From Glandiceps talaboti (Eukaryota > Hemichordata > Enteropneusta > Spengelidae): a stretch of DNA of 64,000 nt. Location: the NCBI RefSeq assembly GCF_964340395.1, contig NC_135554.1, forward strand, positions 1,731,501 to 1,795,500. The letters are read 5' to 3'. How positions within the stretch are numbered: position 1 is the first letter of the stretch; every line of letters begins with the position of its first letter. Made by a program: the position numbers and the translations under genes. Below are positions 24,633 to 36,097 of the stretch, one piece after another. The notes below the pieces were generated by a model. That model worked only from the letters and a program-made list of their open reading frames with translations. It did not search any database and was not told the DNA's origin.

Positions 24633-27600
24633 CTATGATCTTCTTGAAACTTGTTCTTGTACAAGAGCAGCTGTAGGTTGTGGGGATGTTGGTGCAAGGT
24701 GTGCTGACAACCGTCGTGGGTCTTGTGGCTCCAATTCCTTTTTCCTCTGCATCCCTTGTCTGTCCACCAGTCGTTTTTGTAAGATGGATTGTTTTAGTTG
24801 CCGTATATGAGGGTATGTCTTTGTAGTCTTCACAGGACAAACAGACCATCTATGACTGTTTTTGTTGTAGCGTCTCTGATTGCTGTGGGTAACAATATAA
24901 ATAAAAAGCATATGTTAGACTTGCTATGTAGATATTTGGATAGTTCTATAGGCATTTATAAAACTGTACAGTTTATCACCCATAACTCATGAATACACAC
25001 ACACACTGAGTAATCATCTACACCTATACCTTTATCACAAATGTTTTATCATGTATTTTTTATATTCTAATTTATTTTCATACTTGTTAAGTTATTTCCT
25101 TATAAATTTATGAATGTTATGGAAGCCCTGATCATGCCAGCTGACAACTGTGTGTGTGTGTGTGTGCACATATACATATATTTTTTTGGAGAAATCTATT
25201 TATACAATTTGTATAAAATAAAAAAAGTGTAATAAAAAGAACTATAATTTGTTATGAAATGAATTACTTTGTTTTACTCACATTATTTCTTCACTCTTAT
25301 TCATTTTGGCTTCCCTGCTGTTGTGGATATTGTGGTCAATGGCTGCCAGTCTATTTCTAACCCTATAAACCGGTGGTGAAAATGCATATCTCTTGGCTGC
25401 ATACATTAGAATATGTTGTTGGAAAGTTTCCAACTCAGCAGTGCTCCTACAAATTTACATTTCGAGACAACAATAATCAACATGTTAATTAGTAATCAAT
25501 AAGAATAAGTTCTTATAAACCATAACTCACCATTGTCATACATCAAACTCTTAGTAAGATCATGAAAATCAACTATTTGTATTTGTAACGAAATTCAGTG
25601 GTTTCAATTAATTGCTCATTTGCATACGTAATGAACTCTGGTAATTAGGGCCTATTCCAAGAAAGACTGTGCACACCAAATTTTAATGAAACTTGTTTAA
25701 GATGTTGACCAAGCAAATATATCACATGATGGTATCGATTCAATTGATAATTTACATATTTTATGAACTTATACAAGAAGAGATATATAGCCAGGCCTGT
25801 ACTTGCTATAGATATTGATTACTCAGAGGTACAACAGTACAGAAAGAAAGACATTTCAAAGTCTCAGCAAGCACATTAACAACATTTCTCCTCATTTTCA
25901 GTTCATCTTGTAATTTTTTACCTGAAATTCAAATAATTCTTCACTTTGGAGAAGAAACGTTTATCATACACAATTTTCCGAAGGGCATCGTGCGCGACAC
26001 TTCCTTTTTGTAGCCACTCGGTTTCTCTCCCATCATTACTTAAAGGCCCATGATCACAAGAATTCTCTCCGCCACCATGTGCGAAAAGCCACTGATGTTC
26101 ATTGACAACATGGTGTAGGACTCCAAGCCAGATTCCCTGAAAGAATGCAAAACATATGTGGAAACATAAATAAGAGGATGGGCCTATCATTTTCATACAG
26201 GGGTGGGGCTCTCTCTTACTGCAGACCAACAAAGGAGGGTAGCAGATTAACAGCACACTGTCAGGCATGCAAGGAAAGACTGTGAGGCTGTACCAAGGTT
26301 TCAAGTATGCCTTACAGACAGATTGAAATGACAGTAAACACCCTCCTTCTAAACCATGATTCTTATTGGTTCCTTACTTGCTGACCTATACTGATAAGTG
26401 AAATGCAATGTACATAATGATATTGTGTATCACACCTACTCCAAACTTGTGTGTAAATCCTTCTACTACTATAGACAATACAGTAACTACAGTGTGGTTA
26501 CACTTAGACAGCAGTTACATTAAATTCAAACATTTGCTAATATTGTTTAAAGAAATCAATGCATTATTCAGTCAATTGAAAATACATTATAATTACCAAA
26601 AATTCTTCATAAGTTGTAGCCTTTTTACAACAATACCAGAAGTGGTTAACAATGTGCCTACTCCATTTCAATAATGGTTTGCATTCTTTGTTTTGACCAG
26701 CCTGTAAAATACAAAAGTATGACCTTTTCAGAGGAATAGCACAAACATTTTGTTTGCCACTTATAGTAAAGAACAAAACTCACAAATATACAGTTTTGTT
26801 TATAGAGACTAAGAAGTAATTGAAATCAATGTAAACTACATCCACAACTTGCCATTCAAGTAGCACATACTAGTCAACTGAATAAGAATAATAGAGTTTT
26901 TATGCTAAGTAAGTGCCAGGATGGTGTCCTGCTTTTATTTGTATATCTCATGCTCATGAAAATAAAGGAGAAAAAACATCACTGACTTCAAGAAGGAACA
27001 TATCTTGATTTACCACACTCTAGATTTGTATTGTATTGTATTGATCGGTTTGCCCCAAACAACAATTTTCACAAACATACTGGTCTGGTATTGCACGATA
27101 GCACAATTTACAACTTTATTTGTGCTCTTGAAATTATTTATTGCCTAAGAAGGAAATGTATTATCTCTAACACAATAAAATGCTTCAAAAGTTTGCATCA
27201 ATTTCAATGTATTTATATTTACCTTAATTATTTTCTTGCCCAAATTCTTGGCTGCATGCCATATATCAAGGGAATGCACAATATCTTGGTAGTTCTTCTC
27301 TGTATAAAAATATTGGATTATTTTTTCATAACTTTATTTGTTGCATACTCAAGAGCCAAATAGGCATTCAGCCAACATTATTTCAGTACGCATTTTTAAT
27401 AATCTGATTTATAACATCAGCAGTGTTTTCTTTTTGTGTATCAACTAATAAAAGAGTAGTGGTATGATAAAGACCATTGAACATTTATCCTCACTACAAT
27501 AATTTTACTGTTTTACAACATATAAAAGAGAGACCATGCAAAACCTTCAGCAATAAAAAATGATTTTTAAAAAGTTTGCAAGGAATTAGTTATATGATGT

Positions 27601-30600
27601 AGCAATTATGGCTGTTGTAACAACATATGCGAGTCTTATCTTCCCATATGACAGAATAGTTTGCTGTATCACTTCCTCAAGAAAAAGGTTTTTAACAAAG
27701 GTATAAAATCCATTTTGACTCCACTTCATAACAAGGTGGGTAAATGTCATAACTTTCTCTACAGTTGATAATAATATACATGATGATATGGCAGGGAAAA
27801 ACTTCAGCCTTGATGCTCTTTAGAATATTTGAATGATAAACTTACTCATTAATGACCCAATCTGCATGTGAGCATCCGTGACAACTTCTCCTATACTGGC
27901 ACCCTTTCCTCGTAACTCGGTTATACTCTTTTCAAAACAGGCCTTCTCAAGATTGGTAGACTTTCTGTCAGTTTCCCTTTTGTCCATTGTTACGATGGAA
28001 AGGATGTCTTTCGACTCATTTTCCATACAAGTGTATGAGCAATACTGTGCACAAAAACCTGGTGAGTCCATTCTCCCATCACCTGCAAAGTAAGAAGCAC
28101 ATACATGTAACACATCAGTCACATATTGTATTGAAGCACCACTGATAAAAGTATATAAAAATACCGCCAATGGCATTGTAGCACAACTGTACAGATTTTT
28201 AAAAGTTGTTTACACATACACACACACAGACACCGGGCGATCCCTATAGAACTACTGAACCTCAGTTCAGTTGTGCTAAAAATAACACTACTTTAGGTAC
28301 AAACAACTTACCAAGTACTACAATGCTCTTATCTTTGTATTTACTTAGGATGTCTTCTTGGTGTTGTAGCCAATACTCATCTATACAGGGGATCAAGTAG
28401 TGTTTCTGAATTCTATGGAAGGTAGATGCTGACACAACTTTCAAATTTAACATGTTTGCAAACAGAGCAATCTTGCCATAGTTATTCCCTGACATTAATA
28501 TGGCAGCTGATGTCAAGAGGTCACCACTATGGAGTCTTCTATTCAATACTGGTTGGGAGCACCACATGTGGCAGATATGGCCTGAAAGACATACCTACAA
28601 AGCAAAATAGTACTTCTAACATTATATATTGTACTTCATTAAAACCAATGTTTTTTATATTATCAACAAGAAATAAAGAAACTAGGTCTCTGGTACAAAA
28701 AGAGTATACAGTAGCTACTACATAAAGTACTTTAGTCTCTCAATTTCAGCAGTCAATCACATAATGTATGCAAATATTGTTTGATAAAATATGACATGTA
28801 TGAATCTACAAATGCACACTACCTAGCATAGTAGTAGTATATTCTTTTATTATGGTGACATAAGGTTATAAAGTAATTCCCAGCCAATCTGGATTATAAT
28901 TCACCATGAGGATGAAAAAGATACATTGTGACAATAGCTAATTTACATTAAAAAAAAAACTTGTACTTTCAAAAAATAAATTAACTCTGATGCATATTGC
29001 GACTCAATGACATCAACCTACCCATTTCAAATACACAGCTGATCCTACAGATTCTGTTATAAGCTGCACTACAGCCTTGCAGTCTTTAGTACTACAAATG
29101 TTGGCGACGTTCGTTTTGGCCAAGGCAACTATCTGCTTCATGAAAACAAGGTAGACACCATCATCCAGTAACCTATTTACATGTTCATCTGACCGAATTC
29201 TGTTTACTCCTTCACAAACATCCTCGGGTATATCCATGTCTTCCTCATCTTCACTCTCTATGTCTTCATCCTCTATGTCTTCATTGTCTTCATCCAAACC
29301 ACCATCTGTTTCAATTGGCATGTTTTCAAAATCAAAAACTTCAGGCCTGAAAAAAATGTCCAATCCTTACTAAAATGCAGTATAATGAGTAGAAAATAAA
29401 TATACTTTAACTTTTGTTTACCTTAGACTTATTATAGTTTATAATATATTGTCTTGAAATCATCAATTCAAAATTTAAAGTATGTCTTATACCTGAAATG
29501 TACTAAATTGAATTGTTTTTGTACAGAATATGTTTACTTTACATATACGTATACCTTTTATCGTTTCATTTTGGTAAACGTACAAGATAACCACCTGGTC
29601 TGCTGTATCATGCTAATGTACTGTTACTGAGAATGGGAACAAAATATCAGTGTTACTTTCGAAAATTGCAGTTATATTTATAAAGCAATTAACTATAATG
29701 AATTATAAGTACCCTAATTGAGATCATTTCAATGTTATTAATAAGACTGGGACAGAGGAAGGATGTACATTGTTTTACACATTTGCGATAAAACAACAAC
29801 ATGGATTGACTCATGACATCTTGTTTACCCACCTAATGGTTATATCGAAACTAGGTTCATAGTCTGAATCATCATCATCTTCTTCATCCGTGAATTCTTC
29901 AAGTGTAATATCTATAGTAACATCATTAAGTCTTGAAAAAGATAAAACAGCAAATGTAAACCTACAGTCATGATACATGTTCTATTGTACAACAAGTCAT
30001 TGGGAATGACATACTTCTCACTATGATTGGGTTTTAAGGAACTGGCAGTTTATGTTGTCATTTCCTTGATATCACTACTCTGACCACACAACAACACTTG
30101 TGAACCTAAATCAAACAGACTTAGATATGTTGTGTCTGCTCATTGGACATGGAGCATGCCTACTCATGTTGTGTCTCCTCGTTGGACATGAGACATGCCT
30201 ACTCTTAAAGATGACATGATGGAATAAACCATTCCACAATAAAGGATCGGTTGGATACAGGGGGGGGGGGGGGGGGGGGCAGCCATTTTGGATCGTATCA
30301 CGACGAAAATGGATATGCACATGTATGTCATAGAACACTATCCTAATACAAACTTTGAATGAGATCTGTTCAAGCATGTCTGAGTTATGGCTTTGGACAG
30401 GGAAAATTCTCAAACTGCTTGATGGCCATATTGGATCATATCATGAAACAAATTAACGTGCATATGTATGCCATAGTATGTTGCCCCTGTACAAACTTTG
30501 AAAAAAAATTGATCCAGACATCTCCAAGAAGAGATGGACGGACGTAACCCAATCCACAAGTCCCCGTCTTGGAATTCGTCCAGTGGGACTAACAAAAGAA

Positions 30601-31665
30601 ACTCTTCTCACTGAATAACAGGAAGTAAGGGTAGACTTCATGCACACAGTATCTTATCAAGTGATTAGCAAACAATGTACAAATTACTACAAAGGTCAAA
30701 ATCAGGCTTCCCATGAGTAAAACTCAAAGGTACTGTTGCCCAAGTGTATTTGCTGTGGCTATGGACATGGTCTTTGTTGCTTTGCATATTTGCACACATT
30801 CATGGAATCTTTACAACTTGCCTGCTCTTCACACTTTTCAGCTTTGCAATATAAACTATCACTTACCCACCCATTCCTATTCATCTGTGAGATATGCATC
30901 ATTATATTACTGTTGTTAAGGGTATGGGCATGGTTGCTATGACCAAGTGTGTAAAAAGGTAATCAATAATAACTGCAGAGTAACACATCCAGAAACAAGG
31001 TGGTCAGATTATTTTGATTTGAATGATAACTAGAAACTCAATGTAATATATCGGCCGAAAAAAAGGCAACCGGTGTGCGCGCGCACACACACACACACTT
31101 TGAAATGCCTATAACACTACTAACCTAACAAGTTCAGATGTGCTATAAATGATAAGATGAACTGTTCTTAGTTTATTTTCAGTACTAGTGCAAAAATAAT
31201 TGTTACTTACTGAAATGGATCTACAAATGATTCAGACAGGGTCTTTCTCATACCTTTTCCCTTCTCTCGTTCTCTAATTTAAAAGAGAAAATGGTGTCAA
31301 TACAAAGGAATGAAATATTACACCAATGGTGCAATATTTGTTACCATGTAGAAGAATTCATCATAGTTGAAATCAATATATGAAAAAGGTGGACAAAATG
31401 TTTTCATGACTGAAAATAAAAGTGTGTAAAAGAATCAATGTAACATACAGTAACATGCCACATTTCATATATACACGTGTAGTATAATTTATCAAAGTTC
31501 ATCATCACAACCACATGTATTTATAGCTTGAAAGCTGTTGCACTTCTCACAATAATTAATTGTGTACGAGAACATAAATCTGTAACATTACATACTTGTT
31601 TTTTTTATCATGATCACCATCATCTTGATTGCCAACACCACAATTATTACTACCATTATTACTAC

Positions 31666-31728
<63 letters not shown>

Positions 31729-32714
31729 CATCACCATCATCATCACCATCACCAGTTTGGATTTCCTCCACTCCTGACACAGCAGTCAGTGTAGTACTAC
31801 CATCGTATTGGTCACTATTACTGTGAATACAGTGGAAAGGGTTGGATAAAACAGAAATTGGTTTTTTCTTGTCATAAACAAACACCCAATGGGCAGTAAA
31901 ACCATACAGATATTATTTTTTCATATGCATTTTTACCTTAATTCAGATTCCATTGAAATTTCTGATACAACAGGAGTTTCAATTTTTCGCTTTTTACTAC
32001 CAGTCCATGCCTGTGGAGTTGAAGTTGTTGGATGAACACATCCAGCAACTCTTCTTGGGTTGGTATAATACCTATTTTGAAACAGACAAAGACACAGCAT
32101 AATAAATTAACTCTTACCCTTAAAGAAGTATATTGGTTTACATACATTTTCCCTCTGATGATTCATGTTTATTGGTGAGGGGCAACAATTGTCCAGTACA
32201 ATTGTGGTATGACCGGTATATATATATATATATAAATGCTGTATGTTGGCATCTTTACACTTGTATTATTGTACTCTGTAATTTAGTCTGTGTAAAAAAT
32301 AAGTCATTCTACCCGCCCCCATATTCACAATTATCTAAACTTCTTTTTTACGTATTAGAAAAATAATGAAATTGTGAATTAGTGGATGGAGGAATTGACA
32401 TCAACTTGAAAGTCACAGTTTGCCAGTCTCAGATGTGAAAAAAAATGTGTCAGTTTGAAGAAGAAAAAATTTTGCAAAAATGTTTGTTGGGCTGATTTGC
32501 TCGCTAAAGTATACCTTGCTAGTAAAAAAATCCAATATTTCCTAATCTAAACATAAATACAGTCCCCCTCATGACCAAAGAAATGTCCAAAAGTATACCA
32601 ATCTCATAAAAAAAATCACAAAAGCCGAGATGCGTCGCTATTTTTATAACCAGACAGATACAGATTTTAAAACACTCTAAAAACGTGAATGACACATCAG
32701 CGTGATATTCAACA

Positions 32715-32813
<99 letters not shown>

Positions 32814-34334
32814 TATTATATATAACTCGGTGAGTATCAATCTGCTAATCTGCTAAGACAGTGCTCTATACCGCAGTGGCAGAGCGTATATTATATATAT
32901 ATATATATATTTCATCCATGAAAGGTGAAATATGATCGAGGGGGAAAGCCATGAGGTCTAGCTGAAGCACAGACCCTACTTTCGTGCAGTGTCTATGACT
33001 AAGTCATCTCCACAAGTCCTGATATTATAAATAGCAGTCTATCAGAGAAGGCAGTTGTCAGCTAGTACAAACAAACAACAATGGCTTATTTTTTTCATGC
33101 AAATTTAGCTTGAGAAGGGGCTTGTAAAAATAACCACTGTAATATGTGAATGACAATGTCTATGCACTCATCTAACACATAATTATCATAAAGCCAATAC
33201 AGCAGTGATATTCCCATCAGTACTGAGCATAAATCCTGGAGACATATCACCCTATGAACTGAGTAACTGAAACAAACATTCAACTACTAAGTATAAGAAT
33301 CTTTCTTTTGGCATCATTCATGGGAAATGTTCCAAGCTTAGTTGCCTTTTTGTGAGAAATAAATATAACTTACAGTAGTACAAAGAGGTATGATCATTCT
33401 GAACACTGAACACAAAGATTGCAATGTGATTTAAAATGCAACATAGACAGTGTATTGGGGTCACATTATTAGTATTAGCAAACAGCAGATATGCATAGAA
33501 ATGAAAAACGAATACAATGTGCAAACACTGAGTCGTATCTAAATCCTCAGTAAGTACATATACTAACATTCCAACCATGTATGCATATCCTAGAGGTAAT
33601 GGGTTATTGAATAGTTTACCATGCCTGCATACATTGCCCAGCTAGCCCACAACATGTAAATGTTAGTTCAAAGGAATTTTGTAAAACTTTTGCTCGACTG
33701 TAATTTTGGACAAACTAATCCCCCCCACCCTTCCCAACTAGCGACCTTCGGTTGCCTTAAACAGTGTGTTTAATATCCGTAGGGATCTAACAGCAATACT
33801 AGATTCAAAGATGATACCGATTACAGTCATCATTGTGTGATACTTGAAAAGGAGACGGCGCAAATACACAACACAACAACGTACAGTATCCTATATCAGT
33901 GTTATGTTATCACAGTAGCTTATGAGTACGCGAGTCGAGTATCTGTGGATGTCGTCCCCCCCCCCTACACGTTTCAAAATTTTGTAATCCCTAATTGACA
34001 CGTTTCACTGGTTCTGGCGCTGTTGAATATTCTTGGTACTCGAACGAAAAATAGGATAAAACAGAGAAAGGAAACTTGATCATGAGTAACGTAACGATAG
34101 TATATCCTACACTACAAACACGTGCCATTATGTGGTCAAAACAACTTACCAGTCTATCAGGAATTTTGCAACTTCACGATTGGTTTTAAGGTTACAATCT
34201 TGACATATTTCTTTCCAACGATGTATTTCCCCACGAATGTTGATTTTACCTTCGTTTTCCCGAATCTGGGCTCGTTTCTTTCCTGATGACGTTAGCTTTG
34301 GCCGTGGCATCGTGTTCTTGACTGCGTCACTCAT
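24633..34334 (-). CDS. Kolobok-like DDE transposase, 787 aa, 13 exons, intact
   Basis: Exons in coding order: 34334-34150, 32071-31937, 31820-31596, 31273-31211, 29931-29833, 29346-29022, 28594-28312, 28082-27846, 27299-27223, 26701-26597, 26136-25922, 25446-25282, 24882-24633. All introns are GT-AG and phases agree, giving 2364 nt with no stop before TAG. The N-terminus ([13 protein letters not shown]...) is basic; residues 87-92 (SKKRKI) resemble a nuclear-localisation signal. Residues about 130-280 are very acidic. C320, C325, C346 and H350 could bind zinc. Catalytic motifs: GDGRMDSPG (439-447, first Asp), TDAH (507-510, second Asp), and D529-IW-H532, a D(2)H motif inside [17 protein letters not shown] segment (589-594) is the best candidate for the Glu, not certain. 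Role: nuclear cut-and-paste transposition at TTAA. Start is the first ATG after an in-frame TTG pair. Confidence 0.9.
29995..30586. repeat. Inverted copy of the 2362-2820 dispersed repeat, in transposase intron 4
   Basis: Reads in reverse the same blocks as 2362-2820, including ATGCCTAC...GGACATG and GAGATCTGTTCAAGCATGTC. A poly-G tract at 30261-30279 is additional. It was inserted without affecting exons. Confidence 0.75.
31659..31755 (-). repeat. Coding (GAT)n microsatellite in transposase exon 3
   Basis: ATC/ACC triplets on the plus strand give a run of aspartates with scattered glycines in the transposase. Being trinucleotide, length changes keep the frame. Confidence 0.9.
32716..32900. 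repeat. (TA)n tract with half of a hairpin family
   Basis: About 90 bp of TA, then GAGTATCAATCTGCTAA... CCGCAGTGGCAGAGCG, then TA again. This is one arm of the hairpin seen complete at 56551-56653. Confidence 0.8.
32901..34149. other. Transposase intron 1, distal part
   Basis: No exon-like sequence was found. Contains short C runs (33720, 33957) and otherwise AT-rich sequence. Confidence 0.5.
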
Positions 34335-34597
34335 CAACAAACTCCGACCACAACATTTGAGAAATAGAGCATGCGCAGTCTACTTTGATATCGCACTGAC
34401 GTCATAGGTCGTTTAAAGGTCGATGTATTCTTGCGCGGCATTTGAATGTTTACAATTTTAAAAGCAACGTTGTTAATAATCTTTAATAATCATTTTATAT
34501 ATTTATGGAAGGTTGTTTGGCTTTGAACACGAGGTCATTCTACATGCTATGCCATGTGTAAAAGTAAAATCATATTGAAAAAAAGAACAAAAATAGT
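34335..34597 (-). promoter_or_regulatory. Likely transposase promoter and right subterminal region
   Basis: A perfect CRE palindrome TGACGTCA lies at 34397-34404, 63-70 bp upstream of the ATG, and an NRF1-like GCATGCGCAG at 34369-34378. Both occur often in TATA-less animal promoters. Function is inferred. Confidence 0.45.
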
Positions 34598-34630
34598 AAA
34601 AAAATAGTCCCCGTTGCAGATAATATACCT
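34598..34630 (-). repeat. Right terminal inverted repeat (33 bp)
   Basis: Exact reverse complement of 19490-19522; outer end ...GATAATATACCT. Confidence 0.95.
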
Positions 34631-34634
34631 TTAA
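34631..34634. other. TTAA target-site duplication, right
   Basis: TTAA directly after the right terminal repeat, pairing with 19486-19489. Confidence 0.9.
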
Positions 34635-34740
34635 TGATACTTTGACATTGAAAAGTGTTTTCTTCACAGTACATATTTCATTTAGTTGTTCGCACATTTT
34701 ATGCAAAATTTAGAACTTTATTTTTGATTCCTAAACGTAA

Positions 34741-34766
34741 CTTTGCCTTCTGACATGTCACTGTAC
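34741..34766. repeat. 26-bp direct repeat, right copy
   Basis: Identical to 19099-19124 and immediately followed by the LINE fragment. Confidence 0.9.
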
Positions 34767-35552
34767 AAAACTGGTGTAGTGTCAACAATCTTGAACTGAA
34801 TGTGAACAAAACCAAAGAATTAATCATCGATTTTAGGGAGGGCAATATGCCTCGTGCTCCGATTAACATCAATGATAGAACAGTTGAAATTGTTTCTATA
34901 TTTAAGTTTCTAGGCATTAAACTTTCCAATCGTTTGTCTTGGCAAGCTAATACTGATAAAGAAGGCACAACAACGTCTATATTTTCTGAGGCGTTTGAAG
35001 AAAATTGGCATGAGTAATTCCATTTTAGTCAACTTTTATCACAGTGTTATAGAGAGTATTTTAACATATGCTATCACAGTCTGGTTCAATAATATATCCA
35101 AGGATGAATTGAATACTCTTGAGCGGGTTGTGCGGACAGCACAAAGAATCATTGGCATAGAATTGCCATCATTACATTCCATTTATAAGTCACGTACTAT
35201 GCACAAAGCAAAAGCCATTATTCAGGATTCTAGCCACCCAGCACATGATTTCTTTAAACTTTGACCCTCTAGTAGGCGGTATAGGACCATCAGAACAAGA
35301 ACAGAACGTTTTAGGAAGAGTTTTTTTTATCCATCTGCGATCCGTATTTTAAACCGAACATAGACATCTACCGCCTGTTTTAATATAACTTGTCTTAATA
35401 TTGTATTTCAGTATCGTGTGTTTTATTGTCTGTTGTGTCATTCTTTTATATTCTTAGTTTTATTCCCGCTTTGTTTTTTTTATGAGCTCGTGTGAAAAAT
35501 CAATTTCCAATGCTTTGTTAGCATATGGCAAATAAAGTTATTATTATTATTA
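34767..35552 (+). mobile_element. 5'-truncated LINE (Rex1/L2-type RT end) with ATT tail
   Basis: Plus-strand end of an RT ORF: NWCSVNNLELNVNKTKELIID..., FKFLGIKLSNRLSW, then after a frameshift near 34975-35000 SNSILVNFYHSVIESILTYAITVWF..., RTAQRIIG, and after a stop near 35264 RRYRTIRTRTERF. The tail is CAAATAAAGTTATTATTATT. Dead on arrival: truncated, frameshifted and with a stop. Confidence 0.9.
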
Positions 35553-35691
35553 ATACTTTTGTTGCGTATTGATTAAACATAATTACAATGCTTAAAATGT
35601 TGACAAATATGGATTATTGAAGAAGTTATAAAATAAAGAACTTCCAAGCATATCAATCAGAGAGAGAGTTGTGGGTAAGATACCTACAGTG

Positions 35692-36097
35692 ATGTGTTTC
35701 AAGTCCAACATGTGCAATGATTGTTCTCTTGCAGCTGTTACTAATGCAATTAGCATACATAATTTGAATGTGAAAATCTTTAAGGTAAGTGTCTTTACCG
35801 GCCAAACAGTTTTCAAAAAGTTCAAAACTATGGATACATCCCATATAGTCTGATATCTTTAGCATAGTTGGTCTCATATTAAAGACACCCTTCATAAATC
35901 TGATGAGCCCCTGAGTTGTACTACTTGTACATAGAGCTGATAAAGCCGATCTCGCTGTATTTAGGGTACTGTAACTCAGTCCAGAGCTAGAGTTATAAAG
36001 TTCAGTCAAAAAGTCCTGTTCAGTTATAGCTGGTTGAAATGGATTTGTTTGGATTTGATGACAAAACTGTATCCACTTCCTGGTGTATTTAGCACAA
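35692..36097 (-). pseudogene. Tyrosine recombinase, N-terminal half (core-binding domain and first catalytic Arg)
   Basis: Minus strand: KYTRKWIQFCHQIQTNPF, then FLTELYNSSSGLSYSTLNTA typical of SAM-like core-binding domains, RFMKGVFNMRPT, and after a one-base shift near 35847 LNFLKTVWPVKTLTLK... and TAAREQSLHMLDLKHITV, holding the first catalytic arginine. It then runs into non-coding sequence at GTAGGTATCTTACC (a possible splice donor). An acceptor-like TTATCAGTTCAG precedes 36097. It completes the fragment at 18632-19124. Confidence 0.8.

Larger units (their letters stand above)
19490..34630. mobile_element. 15.1-kb TTAA-flanked DNA transposon, Kolobok-like, with transposase and P2X7-ballast gene
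   Basis: Perfect 33-bp terminal inverted repeats starting AGGTATATTATCTGC bound a 15,141-bp element, with TTAA on both outer sides. It carries two convergent spliced genes, a ballast-domain protein (19858-23274, plus) and a DDE transposase (24633-34334, minus). Both can be assembled without stops or frameshifts, so the copy could be autonomous. Introns hold smaller repeats (20027-20216, 20652-20847, 29995-30586, a TA tract at 32716-32806). It interrupts a tyrosine-recombinase pseudogene. The Kolobok label follows from TTAA, an AGG start rather than the piggyBac CCC, and the transposase motifs; it is an inference. The boundaries are directly visible. Confidence 0.92.

Noticed and set aside
31528-31826. 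Poly-His and poly-Ser frames on the plus strand
   Set aside because: Antisense translations of the transposase Asp run.
19490-34630. piggyBac assignment on the basis of TTAA
   Set aside because: Ends start AGG, not the CCC/CCY typical of piggyBac, and the transposase motifs ([12 protein letters not shown]) are not those of piggyBac.
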